From Nocardia colli (GTDB lineage: Bacteria; Actinomycetota; Actinomycetes; Mycobacteriales; Mycobacteriaceae), in contig NZ_VXLC01000015.1 of assembly GCF_008704205.1 (NCBI RefSeq), positions 248,001 through 312,000 on the forward strand: 64,000 nucleotides of DNA, in the 5' to 3' direction. Shown here piece after piece: positions 42,553 to 51,466 of this stretch. Positions within the stretch are counted from its first letter, which is position 1; each line of letters opens with the position of its first letter. The notes below the pieces were generated by a model. That model was given only the letters and a program-made list of their open reading frames with translations. It was not told the origin of the DNA and ran no database searches. Both the position numbers and the translations under genes were made by a program.

Positions 42553-44337
42553 GTGGCTTCGGTTGCACGCTCGGTCCGGGATGGACTGCGCTGGTCGGTT
42601 CTGCTGGCGGTCGTCACGGCGGCGGCGGGAGCGTTGGTGCCGGTGGGAGCCGCTTCGGCGGCGGAACCGGTGCCGGTCAGCGTCGCGGCAGATCGTCAGG
42701 AGCGGGTGCTCGAGACGCGCGATGGCGTGATCGTCTCGCAGGTGAGCTATCTGCTGCCGCTGCCAGCTGGAGCACCCGCGCATCCCGCGGCCTGCGATCG
42801 GGCCGGATATCTGCGCTACCGCGTGGTCGGCAGTCCGGAGAACTCCGCCGACGCCGACCATGTGATCGTGCAGCAGCCTGGTGCGATCGGCGGCGCGGTG
42901 AACAACGACAGCGTCGCCGCCAACACGGTGGTCGCGGCGAAGGCTTCAGGGCAGAACGTCGAGTTCTGGGCGTTGGCGCGCCGCAGCTCATGCCTGGATG
43001 AGACGACGGGTTTCGACTACGCGTTGCGAACCGGCAATTACCTCGACGCGGTCGACTACTACTTCAACCACAAGCCGATCGACGGGCAGGTGTTCGGCGG
43101 GTTCAAGGAATCGCCGGATCTGGCCGTGCTCGATGGCATGGGCATGGAGCGGATCATTCGCGACGAGTACGAGCTGATGCTCGCCGAGATCCCGGATCAG
43201 GCTGTGCGGCAACGGAAGTACGTGTGCACGGGGATCTCGCTGGGCGGCCTGGTCACCGGGTTCTTCGCGGACTGGGACTTCGACGGCAATCCGGCGACCA
43301 CCAGCGACGCCGGCTACAACCAGTGTGCCGCGTTCGCCGCGCAGGACACGATGATCACCTCGGATCCGGTGGCGATCCAGAACACGCCGTTCCTGCACGA
43401 TCTCACCAATGCGATAGTCGGCCCGACCAACGATGTGGTGAAGGCCGTCGCGAATGTCGGTGTGCTGCCGCGCTCGCTCGTCTCGCTGCCGATCATCGGC
43501 GCGCGGACGTTCATGATCTACCGGCTGGCCGGGCTCGCCGCGCATCTGGAACCAGACGCGGAAAGTCAACTGCTGGCGCATCTTCCACATGACCTGGATA
43601 TCGACGCCACGCTCGATTTCATGTTCTCCGGGTCGCTGACCTCGTTCGCCACCAACGGTGCGGACGGTTCCGGCAGCATGCGCGACTTCCGGTTCACCAA
43701 CACGGCCTTGCTCGGCGAGTTCATCGACAACAACTCCGGCAACTTCGCGCTGTTCCAGCAGGGTGTGGGGGCGCTGGCGGGTGGACCGGTGTCGGAGAAA
43801 ACCTTTCCGGTGCCGGGCTCGGTCACCCAGGTTCCGCTGCTCGGCGGATTCCTGCGCGCGATCGCCGGTCCGCAGCCGCGCGTTCGCCCGACCGATCGCG
43901 ACGCGCTCTACACCTGGCGCAATTACGACGACGTGCGCGGCGTGCCCTACACCTCGCCCAACCACGAGGCCTCCGATATCCGGGACGCGGCAAGGCAACT
44001 CGGCACCGGTGGCCCGTACGCGTACTGGGAGACCTACTTTCCGGCTCGGCTGTTCATCGATATCGGCGCAGGCTACGGCGGCGCGCGCAGCGGTGACATG
44101 ACGAACCTGCGTTACCGCAATATGGCGCGGACCAAGCCCAGCTATATCGCTTACGCCGGTGACGGTTTCGTGCAGCAGGGCGTCGGCATCGTCGTACCGC
44201 CGCCGCCCACCGCGCAGGTGGTGACGCTGCCGGGTTACAGCCACGTCGACACGATCGGTGCGGCGCGCGTACAGAACGACGGCAAGCCGGACGCCAGCGC
44301 GCAAAGCCTGGCCGACTTCGTGAAAACCCTTGGATGA
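42553..44337 (+). CDS. Secreted alpha/beta-hydrolase-like protein (first of a tandem pair)
   Basis: 594 residues from a GTG seven bases after GAGAGGAG. A signal peptide is clear: charged VASVARSVRDGLRW then a hydrophobic core and GAASAAEP cleavage region. The nucleophile elbow reads CTGISLGGLVTG and the likely catalytic His lies in LPGYSHVDT near the C-terminus. Several Cys suggest disulfides. No family function is known to me; the fold is inferred from GxSxG and the His. It is 4 bases coupled to a paralogue. Confidence 0.75.
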   Translation: MASVARSVRDGLRWSVLLAVVTAAAGALVPVGAASAAEPVPVSVAADRQERVLETRDGVIVSQVSYLLPLPAGAPAHPAACDRAGYLRYRVVGSPENSADADHVIVQQPGAIGGAVNNDSVAANTVVAAKASGQNVEFWALARRSSCLDETTGFDYALRTGNYLDAVDYYFNHKPIDGQVFGGFKESPDLAVLDGMGMERIIRDEYELMLAEIPDQAVRQRKYVCTGISLGGLVTGFFADWDFDGNPATTSDAGYNQCAAFAAQDTMITSDPVAIQNTPFLHDLTNAIVGPTNDVVKAVANVGVLPRSLVSLPIIGARTFMIYRLAGLAAHLEPDAESQLLAHLPHDLDIDATLDFMFSGSLTSFATNGADGSGSMRDFRFTNTALLGEFIDNNSGNFALFQQGVGALAGGPVSEKTFPVPGSVTQVPLLGGFLRAIAGPQPRVRPTDRDALYTWRNYDDVRGVPYTSPNHEASDIRDAARQLGTGGPYAYWETYFPARLFIDIGAGYGGARSGDMTNLRYRNMARTKPSYIAYAGDGFVQQGVGIVVPPPPTAQVVTLPGYSHVDTIGAARVQNDGKPDASAQSLADFVKTLG

Positions 44338-46217
44338 CAACACATAACGGAACCACGCAGACCGGAAAGCGGGGAGCGATGCGGCTCACCAGTCGGATCA
44401 GATTGATGCTGGCCACGGCGATGTCGATGGCTATCACGGCGGTACTGATTGTCGCCGGCCTATCGGTGCCCATATCGACTGCCGCACCTGCGGTCTCGGT
44501 GGGGGCGGACCGGGCGGAAATCAGCCCGGTGACCGGTGATCCGGCGCTCGGCGACGATGTCGAGGCGAGCTATGTGCGGCTGCATTATCCGAGCCCGTAC
44601 TCCACGATGACGCATCCGGAAGCCTGCGACTGGATCTCGTTCGTGCGGTATCGGTCCAAGAAGGGGCCGGAGCAGACGTCCGAGGCGGACGCGGTGCTGA
44701 GTGTGCAACCCGGCACCTTCTCGGGTGCGGCGAACATGAATCCGCAAGGCCCGCAGGTGGTTCGGAAGGCCGCGGCGACCGGTAAGTCGGTCGAGTACAT
44801 ATCGCTGGATCGGCGGGCGAACTGTGCCGAGGATCGCACCGGTTGGGAAGCCGCGGACAAGGCGGGCGACTATCACGTCGCCGCGGACTACTACTTCGGC
44901 GGTAAAGCGATCGACGGCAAGTCGTACCGCTACCAGACCCCGCAGGACCTGAACTATCTCGGCGAATACGGCCTGGCGCTGACCATGGACGACTGGCGGG
45001 TGGTGATCGAATATCTGCTGCCCGATCCCGGTACCCGGACCAAGAGCTTCTGTGGCGGTCATTCGTTGGGCGCCTTCCTGACCGGGCCGATGATGGCGTG
45101 GGACTTCGACCAGAACGCGGCGACCACCGAGGACGCGGGCTTCAACCTGTGCGGTGGCGGCATCATTCCGGAAGACGGTTTCGCCATGACCGATCCCGCC
45201 GGGTTCGCGGGAGCGCCGCCATTGGACATGTTCTTTTCCGCCGTCGGCGGTGCGGTGAAGAACGGCGTGGATTGGTTGTTGAAGAACGGTCTGGGTGTCG
45301 CGCAGTGGCCGGTGCTCGCGGCCAGCGAGATCATGAACGCCTATCAGCTGGCTGGCATGGCCGCGGACCAGAACCCGGACGGCGAAAGCGATTTGAAGAG
45401 TCTGGTGCCCGCTGATCTGCGCACCGAACCGTGGATGCGGGCGTTCTATGGCAAGGACTATCTGGACCTGTTCACCGGCCAGAATCTGCCGCGCGATTTC
45501 CGGCTCACCAATACCGCGGCACTGGGCATGCTGTTCGACCAGAACTCGGCGGAGTATGTCCTGCAGGCGGGCCTCGGCTATTACGACTGCCCGACGGTCG
45601 GCAAGACCTATCCGATTCCCAACGGACTCGCCTCGGTGCCGATCCTCGGACCGACCTTGTTCATCATTCCGCTGCGCGTCGGTTACGGCCAGAACTACAC
45701 CCCGGTCGACCACAACCAGCTCTGCGGCTGGAAGAACTACGACCGGATGCCCGCCGCCACCATCGACGGAATCGATCCGGTCCGCGGCCAGCCGACCGAC
45801 CGTGACCACGAGGTCACCGACATTCGTCAGTTCGCCCGGGCGATGAACCCCGGCGGGCAGCCGACCGACTTCTTCGAGGAGTACACCCCGCTGCGCATCA
45901 TCACCGACACGATCTTCGCGCTCGGCCTCGGCCGCGACGGTGAGCTACGGCAGTTGCAGAACCGCAGCGGCGGCATCCTGAACTTCCTGCTGCACGGTGA
46001 CCGCTGGCAGAGCACCCCTTCGGCGCGGCGCAACCTCACCCTGCTCTCGGGTGACTCGCCGTTGCAGAACGCGGGCTACGGCGGCATCCTGCCCGCCAAC
46101 GCCAAAATCATTCCGGGCTACCGCCATTACGACGTGGTGACCGCCGCGGAACGGCAGAACAACGGCATGCCGGAGATGGCGAGCAGTCTGATCGCGAACT
46201 TCATCACCCAGCCGTGA
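44334..46217 (+). CDS. Secreted alpha/beta-hydrolase-like protein (second of the pair)
   Basis: 627 residues from the ATG that overlaps the preceding stop; an ATG at 44379 after GGGGAG gives a tighter signal peptide (MRLTSRIRLMLATA...). The nucleophile motif is CGGHSLGAFLTG and the His motif PGYRHYD. It is paralogous to the previous gene throughout (shared CDWISFVRY/CDRAGYLRYR, DYYF.GKPIDG-like, DFRLTNTAALG). A pair of secreted serine hydrolases may attack envelope lipids or an extracellular ester. Function unknown. Confidence 0.75.
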   Translation: MTTHNGTTQTGKRGAMRLTSRIRLMLATAMSMAITAVLIVAGLSVPISTAAPAVSVGADRAEISPVTGDPALGDDVEASYVRLHYPSPYSTMTHPEACDWISFVRYRSKKGPEQTSEADAVLSVQPGTFSGAANMNPQGPQVVRKAAATGKSVEYISLDRRANCAEDRTGWEAADKAGDYHVAADYYFGGKAIDGKSYRYQTPQDLNYLGEYGLALTMDDWRVVIEYLLPDPGTRTKSFCGGHSLGAFLTGPMMAWDFDQNAATTEDAGFNLCGGGIIPEDGFAMTDPAGFAGAPPLDMFFSAVGGAVKNGVDWLLKNGLGVAQWPVLAASEIMNAYQLAGMAADQNPDGESDLKSLVPADLRTEPWMRAFYGKDYLDLFTGQNLPRDFRLTNTAALGMLFDQNSAEYVLQAGLGYYDCPTVGKTYPIPNGLASVPILGPTLFIIPLRVGYGQNYTPVDHNQLCGWKNYDRMPAATIDGIDPVRGQPTDRDHEVTDIRQFARAMNPGGQPTDFFEEYTPLRIITDTIFALGLGRDGELRQLQNRSGGILNFLLHGDRWQSTPSARRNLTLLSGDSPLQNAGYGGILPANAKIIPGYRHYDVVTAAERQNNGMPEMASSLIANFITQP

Positions 46218-46339
46218 GGTGACCGCCGAAGGGGCGCCGGCATTTTGGTGGAAGTGCGGTTGCCGCGCGCCTCTTTCGGTGTACTGTCCAGACACATGTC
46301 CAACGCGCGTATGGGCATGTGTTCTGGGAAGGATTGTCG

Positions 46340-47692
46340 ATGGCACTGGTCAAGCCGCAGCGGGTGTCCGGGGGCGCCGATGAGCACGGACATCTGGAGG
46401 AGTTCCGCAGCGATCCGATCGCGTTGATGCGGCGGGTGCGGGCCGAATGCGGGGATGTCGGGGCATTCGAGCTGGCCGGGCGGGACGTGATTCTGCTGTC
46501 CGGGGCCGACGCCAACGAGTTCTTCTTCCGGGCCGGTGACGACGAGCTGGACCAGGGCGCGGCATATCCGTTCATGAAGCCGATCTTCGGCGAGGGGGTG
46601 GTGTTCGACGCGAGCCCGGAGCGGCGCAAGGAGATGCTGCACAACCAGGCGTTGCGGGCCGATCACATGCGCGGGCATGCCGCGACGATCGCCGGTGAGG
46701 TGGATCGAATGCTGGCGGGGTGGGGAGATACGGGGGAGATCGATCTGCTGGAGTTCTTCGCCGAGTTGACGATCTATACATCCTCGTCGTGTTTGATCGG
46801 GCGCAAGTTTCGCGGAGAGCTGGATGGGCGGTTCTCGCATCTGTATCACGAGCTCGAGCAGGGGACCGATGCGCTGGCCTATGTCGATCCGTATGCGCCG
46901 ATCGAGAGCTTCCGCCGCCGGGACGCGGCGCGGGAGCAGCTGGTCGAGTTGGTGCAGGCGATCATGGACGGGCGGGCGGCGAAACCGCCTGCTGGCAAAG
47001 GCGATCGGGACATGCTCGATGTGCTGATCTCGGTCAAGGATGAGGACGGTGCGCTGCGGTTCTCGGCCAGCGAGATCACCGGGATCTTCATCTCGATGAT
47101 GTTCGCCGGGCATCACACGACCTCGGGGACCGCGGCGTGGACGATCATCGAATTGCTGAGGCATCCAGAGGTTTTGGGCACGGTGGTGCGTGAGCTCGAC
47201 GAGTTGTACGCCGACGGTTCGGAAGTCGGTCACAACGCGTTGCGGCAGATTCCGAATCTGGAAGCGGCGCTGAAGGAGACGCTGCGGCTGCATCCGCCGC
47301 TGATCATTCTGATGCGGATCGCGCGGGACGAGTTCGAAGTGTGCGGGCATCGGATCGCGGCGGGGGACATGGTCGCGGCGACGCCGGCGATCTCCAACCG
47401 CATCGCGGCGGACTTTCCGGAGCCGGATGCGTTCGATCCCGCGCGCTATCTCGATCCACGGCAGGAGGACATCGTCCATCGATGGACCTGGATTCCGTTC
47501 GGGGCGGGCAGGCATCGGTGCGTGGGGGCGCCGTTCGCGTTGATGCAGTTGAAGGCGATCTTCTCGATCCTGTTGCGGGACTGGGAGTTCGAGCTGGCGC
47601 AGCCGTCCGATACCTACCGCAACGATCACTCGAAGATGGTGGTGCAGTTGCAGCAGCCGTGCCGGGTACGGTATCGGCGTCGGCGGTCGTAG
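46340..47692 (+). CDS. cyp51: Cytochrome P450 CYP51 (sterol 14-alpha-demethylase family)
   Basis: 450 residues from the ATG after GGAAGGA. The sequence matches mycobacterial CYP51 along its length: RVSGGADEHGHLEEFR, NEFFFRAGDDELDQ, FDASPERRKEMLHN, FISMMFAGHHTTSGTA (I-helix with HT), ETLRLHPP (ExxR) and FGAGRHRCVG with heme ligand C394, the same number as in the M. tuberculosis enzyme. It should oxidatively remove the 14-alpha methyl of lanosterol-type sterols. No ferredoxin gene is adjacent, unlike the mycobacterial locus. Its native substrate in sterol-poor bacteria is uncertain. Confidence 0.93.
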   Translation: MALVKPQRVSGGADEHGHLEEFRSDPIALMRRVRAECGDVGAFELAGRDVILLSGADANEFFFRAGDDELDQGAAYPFMKPIFGEGVVFDASPERRKEMLHNQALRADHMRGHAATIAGEVDRMLAGWGDTGEIDLLEFFAELTIYTSSSCLIGRKFRGELDGRFSHLYHELEQGTDALAYVDPYAPIESFRRRDAAREQLVELVQAIMDGRAAKPPAGKGDRDMLDVLISVKDEDGALRFSASEITGIFISMMFAGHHTTSGTAAWTIIELLRHPEVLGTVVRELDELYADGSEVGHNALRQIPNLEAALKETLRLHPPLIILMRIARDEFEVCGHRIAAGDMVAATPAISNRIAADFPEPDAFDPARYLDPRQEDIVHRWTWIPFGAGRHRCVGAPFALMQLKAIFSILLRDWEFELAQPSDTYRNDHSKMVVQLQQPCRVRYRRRRS

Positions 47693-47820
47693 ATGTCGAT
47701 GCGCTGCTCTTGGACGAGCGCGCCGAATTTTCCTCGATTCGCCCATCCCGCGCCCGGAATTCCGGTACTGCCTTGGGTGCGGCAGCGTCGGTGCTGGGCG
47801 CGGTAGCGAATCGAGGAATC

Positions 47821-49281
47821 ATGACCATTGCGCGTGGGCTGCTGATCGGCGGCAAGGATGTCCCGGCCGAGGGCGGCCGGACTACCGAGGTGATCACCCC
47901 GCATACCGGGAACGTGTACGCGAGGGTGGCTGCCGCCACGGCCCCGGATGTCGCCGCCGCGGTCGCTGCGGCGGCCGCGGCAGCCGAGCCGTGGGCCGTG
48001 GTGAGCCCGTTCGCGCGGCGCAAGATCTTTCTCGCTGCCGCCGACCTGCTCGACGCCAGGCTCGAACAGGTTGTTGAGCTGATGGCCGGCGAGACCGGAG
48101 CGACCTTCGGTTGGGCGGCGTTCAATGTGTCCTTGGGCGCCAACATGTTTCGTGAGGTAGCCGCGGCGGTGACCGCGCCGCGTGGGGAGGTGCTCGCCGC
48201 CGAGCAGCCGGGCGCGCTGGGGTTGGCGGTACGGGAGCCGCTCGGGGTGGTCGCCGCGTTCGCCCCGTGGAACGCGCCGATCATCCTCGGCAGCCGGGCG
48301 GTCGCCGCCGCACTGGCCGCCGGAAATGCCGTGGTGCTCAAGCCGAGTGAGGCCGCGCCGCTGTCGAGCGGGCTGTTCATCGCGGATATCCTGCGGGAGG
48401 CCGGATTGCCGGACGGCGTGCTGAACGTGGTGACCAACGATGTTTCCGATGCCGCCGAGGTCGCGCAGGCGTTGATCGGTGACGAGCGGGTGCGTGCGGT
48501 GAACTTCACCGGTTCCACGAAGGTCGGTCGCATGATCGGAGTCCTTGCGGCGCAACATCTCACGCCCGCGGTGTTGGAGCTCGGCGGCAAGAACTCGGTG
48601 GTTGTGCTCGCCGATGCCGATGTCGACTACGCCGTACAGGCTGCTGCTTTCTCGATGTGTGCCAATGCGGGACAGATCTGTATGTCGGCCGATCGGTTGC
48701 TGGTGCACGAGTCGTTGGCGGAGGAGTTCACCAGCAAGCTCGTCGCGGCGGTGTCCGCGCTTCCGACGGGCAGTCCGGAGGAGCCGGCCACCGTGATCGG
48801 GCCCTTGGTCAGCGAGGCAGCGGCCGCACGGGTTGCCGGGTTGATCGCCGATGCGACCGGCAAGGGCGCGAAAGTGCTTGCGGGTGGCGGTGTTCCGCAG
48901 GGTGCGCGGTATCCCGCGACGTTGTTGACCGGGGTGCCGCGCGAGGCTGAGTTGTACCACGCCGAGTCGTTCGGCCCGGTGTGTGTCATCGATACCTTCC
49001 GCACCGACGAGGAAGCCGCGGACAAGGTCAACGACACCGAGAACGGGCTGTCCGCCGGGGTGATCACCGAGAACCTGAGCCACGGCCTGCGCGTGGCCCA
49101 CCGGCTGAAGACGGGGATCGTCCATATCAACGATCAGTCGGTCGGCGACGAACCGCAGGCGCCGTTCGGCGGGGTCAAGAGTTCCGGCTACGGGCGGTTC
49201 GGCGGACGCTGGGGCATCGAGGCGTTCTCCAACACCCGCTGGATCACCATGCTGACCGAGCACGCCCAGTTCCCCGGCTGA
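47821..49281 (+). CDS. NAD(P)-dependent aldehyde dehydrogenase
   Basis: 486 residues from ATG after GAGGA. Catalytic Glu in LELGGKN, catalytic Cys in NAGQICMSADR, and NAD motifs APWNAP and FTGSTKVGR are present. It groups with salicylaldehyde/vanillin-type dehydrogenases. It follows cyp51 by 128 bases and could oxidise an aldehyde produced by the P450 or the nearby LLM/SDR enzymes. Its 3' end is 6 bases from the convergent exporter operon. Confidence 0.9.
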   Translation: MTIARGLLIGGKDVPAEGGRTTEVITPHTGNVYARVAAATAPDVAAAVAAAAAAAEPWAVVSPFARRKIFLAAADLLDARLEQVVELMAGETGATFGWAAFNVSLGANMFREVAAAVTAPRGEVLAAEQPGALGLAVREPLGVVAAFAPWNAPIILGSRAVAAALAAGNAVVLKPSEAAPLSSGLFIADILREAGLPDGVLNVVTNDVSDAAEVAQALIGDERVRAVNFTGSTKVGRMIGVLAAQHLTPAVLELGGKNSVVVLADADVDYAVQAAAFSMCANAGQICMSADRLLVHESLAEEFTSKLVAAVSALPTGSPEEPATVIGPLVSEAAAARVAGLIADATGKGAKVLAGGGVPQGARYPATLLTGVPREAELYHAESFGPVCVIDTFRTDEEAADKVNDTENGLSAGVITENLSHGLRVAHRLKTGIVHINDQSVGDEPQAPFGGVKSSGYGRFGGRWGIEAFSNTRWITMLTEHAQFPG

Positions 49282-49287
49282 GCGCCG

Positions 49288-50133
49288 CTATCGGGTCAGT
49301 CTGCCGAGAAGCGAGGCGGCGCAGGCGATTCCGAGGACCGCGGACAGCACGAGGACGCCCAGGTCGAGCCAGAGGTGGTAGGTGCCGCCGACGAGCAGTC
49401 CGCGCAGGGCGTCCACCTCGTAGCTGAGCGGGTTCACGTGGCTGATCACGCGCAGCCAGCCGGGCATCAGGTCCAGCGGGTAGAGGGCGTTGGAGGCGAA
49501 GAACAGCGGCATGGTGATCGCCTGGCCGATGCCCATCAGGCGGTCGCGTTTCACCACCAGGCCGGCGATCGTCATGGACAGGCAGGCGAAGAACGAGGCG
49601 CCGAGGAGCACGGCGACCACCGCGCCGAACAGCTTCAGCGGATTCATCGTCATGTGCACGCCCATGATCAGCGCCAGCACCACGATGATCAGCACCTGGG
49701 AGACCGCGCGGACGCCGGCGGCGAAGCATTTGCCGGTGATCAGCGCGGCTCGCGGGGTGGGGGTGACCATGAGCTTGTTGAGGATTCCGGCGTCGCGGTC
49801 CCAGATCAGCATGATGCCGTAGAAGATCGCGATGAACAGCGCCGACTGCGCGATGATGCCGGGCGCGAGGAAGTCCAGGTACGGCATGTTCCCGGTGGGG
49901 ATGGTGTGCAGCCGGGAGAAGGTGGTGCCGAAGATCAGCAGCCACAGCGCGGGTTGTACTGCGCGCGTGACGAGTTCGGTGCGGTCGTGGCGCAGCTTCT
50001 GGAGTTCGACGAGGGCGAAGGTGTTGATTCGGGAGCCCAGGGTGAGCAGCCGCCCGAGGCCGTGCGGCGCCAGGCGCAAGGGGCGGTAGTCAGCCGGCGC
50101 GTTGAGCGGTCCGGCGGGTGCTTCGGACACCAC
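49288..50133 (-). CDS. DrrB-type ABC-2 transporter permease
   Basis: 281 residues from GTG seven bases after AAGGAGG. About six membrane segments start near residue 60; the conserved LMVTPTPRAALITGK loop and the NALYPLDLMPGWLRVISHVNPLSYEVDALR region are characteristic of DrrB/NodJ permeases. It probably exports a hydrophobic drug or metabolite. It overlaps the ATPase gene by 44 bases. Confidence 0.88.
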   Translation of the reverse strand: MVSEAPAGPLNAPADYRPLRLAPHGLGRLLTLGSRINTFALVELQKLRHDRTELVTRAVQPALWLLIFGTTFSRLHTIPTGNMPYLDFLAPGIIAQSALFIAIFYGIMLIWDRDAGILNKLMVTPTPRAALITGKCFAAGVRAVSQVLIIVVLALIMGVHMTMNPLKLFGAVVAVLLGASFFACLSMTIAGLVVKRDRLMGIGQAITMPLFFASNALYPLDLMPGWLRVISHVNPLSYEVDALRGLLVGGTYHLWLDLGVLVLSAVLGIACAASLLGRLTR

Positions 50134-50926
50134 GCAGTCCTCCTTCGGTGGTCGAGTCCTCGTCCAGGTCGGCGCCGTGATGGCGGAAGACGTCTTCGAG
50201 GGTGGCGTCGGGGCCGAGCGCAGCTTTGAGTTCGGCCGGTGAGCCGACTGTTTGCAGTTTTCCCTTGTGCAGCAGAGCGACTCGGTCGCAGAGCAGATCG
50301 GCCTCGGCCATGTAGTGGGTGGTGAGCAGGACCGTGGTGCCGAAGCGGTGGCGCAGGTCGCGCACGCGATCCCAGACGCTGTCGCGGGCAATGGGATCGA
50401 GGCCGACGGTGGGTTCGTCGAGGACCAGCAGGGCGGGGCGGTTGACCAGGGCCTGGGCCAGTTCCAGTCGGCGGACCATACCGCCGGAGTAGCTCGAGGC
50501 GAGGCGATCGGACACGTCGAGGAGGTCCATGGCGGCCAGCACCTCGGTCACCCGGTCGGCGCGTTCGCGGCGGGGGACATCGAACAGCCGGGCGAACCAG
50601 GTGACGTTCTGCCGGCCGGTGAGGGCGCCCTCGATCGAAAGCTGCTGGGGGACATAGCCGAGGTTGTAGCGGATGTCGATGTCGCGGCGGCCGACCTCGA
50701 AACCGAGGATGCGGACCGTGCCCGCTTCGACCGGCATCAGCGTGGTGAGCAGGCGGATCGTCGTGGTTTTGCCCGCGCCGTTGGGGCCTAGCAGGCCGAA
50801 TACTTCGCCTCGATCGATGCGCAGGTCCAGGTGGTCCACCACGGTGTGGTCGCCGTAGCGGTGGGTGAGGCCGGTGCATTCGACGGCCGGGGAATCATCG
50901 GGTGGAGCAACGGAATTCGATCTCAT
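50090..50926 (-). CDS. DrrA-type ABC transporter ATPase
   Basis: 278 residues. Walker A GPNGAGKTTTI, signature YSGGMVRRLELA, Walker B LLVLDEPTVGLDP and TTHYMAEAD are present, with the C-terminal EDVFRHHGA end of the daunorubicin-resistance group. It powers the DrrB-like permease. Translation is coupled to the marR gene (ATGA). Confidence 0.92.
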   Translation of the reverse strand: MRSNSVAPPDDSPAVECTGLTHRYGDHTVVDHLDLRIDRGEVFGLLGPNGAGKTTTIRLLTTLMPVEAGTVRILGFEVGRRDIDIRYNLGYVPQQLSIEGALTGRQNVTWFARLFDVPRRERADRVTEVLAAMDLLDVSDRLASSYSGGMVRRLELAQALVNRPALLVLDEPTVGLDPIARDSVWDRVRDLRHRFGTTVLLTTHYMAEADLLCDRVALLHKGKLQTVGSPAELKAALGPDATLEDVFRHHGADLDEDSTTEGGLRGVRSTRRTAQRAG

Positions 50927-51396
50927 CTGCGCGTCCTCTGTTCGTGTTCGTGCAGGATCCCGGTGAGCTTGCCGACGACTTCCAGGCCGCGGATCAGTTC
51001 CGCGCGTTCGTCGGCGGTCAGCTCCGCGAGCGCGGTCGCGACCAGATCGTGCCTGCGCCTGCGTGTTTCATCGACGGATCGCTGAACCGGGCCGGGCAGG
51101 CTCAGCCGGGTCGCGCGCCGGTCCGCCGGATCCGGCTCGCGGACCAGCAGTTCCGACTTCACCAGCGCGGTGACGAAGGTCGACACGCTGTTCGGCGCGA
51201 GCCCCAATTCGGTCGCCGCCGCCTTCACCGAGATGTCCGGGTTACGCCCGACCAGACGCAGAAACTCCGCCTGCGCCGCACTGACCCCCGGCTGATCGAA
51301 CGATCGCCCGACCAGTCGAGCCACCTGCCTGCGGAAACGACCGAACGTACTCATCAGCCGCTCGACCAGCTCCGCCGACTCCAGCGTCTCCTCCAT
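50923..51396 (-). CDS. MarR-family transcriptional regulator
   Basis: 157 residues. Winged helix with SVKAAATELGLAPNSVSTFVTAL recognition region, then PDPADRRATRLSL wing and a long C-terminal dimer helix. It heads the exporter operon and probably represses it until an antibiotic or phenolic ligand binds. A perfect palindrome 10 bases upstream of its start supports autoregulation. Confidence 0.88.
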   Translation of the reverse strand: MEETLESAELVERLMSTFGRFRRQVARLVGRSFDQPGVSAAQAEFLRLVGRNPDISVKAAATELGLAPNSVSTFVTALVKSELLVREPDPADRRATRLSLPGPVQRSVDETRRRRHDLVATALAELTADERAELIRGLEVVGKLTGILHEHEQRTRR

Positions 51397-51405
51397 GTCG
51401 CCATA

Positions 51406-51426
51406 TTAGCTCTGACTCAGAGCTAA
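51406..51426. promoter_or_regulatory. Perfect palindrome, MarR operator
   Basis: TTAGCTCTGA and TCAGAGCTAA are exact complements around a single C. The site lies immediately upstream of the marR-drrAB operon, AT-rich against a GC-rich background; MarR proteins bind such 16-21 base palindromes. Confidence 0.75.
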
Positions 51427-51466
51427 ATCTAGAGGGCGCTCTCCGGGAGGCCGCGCACCGGCCGGG

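Noticed and set aside
49244-49945. Several open frames opposite and across the ABC permease
   Set aside because: Out-of-frame translations of the permease gene with no motifs.
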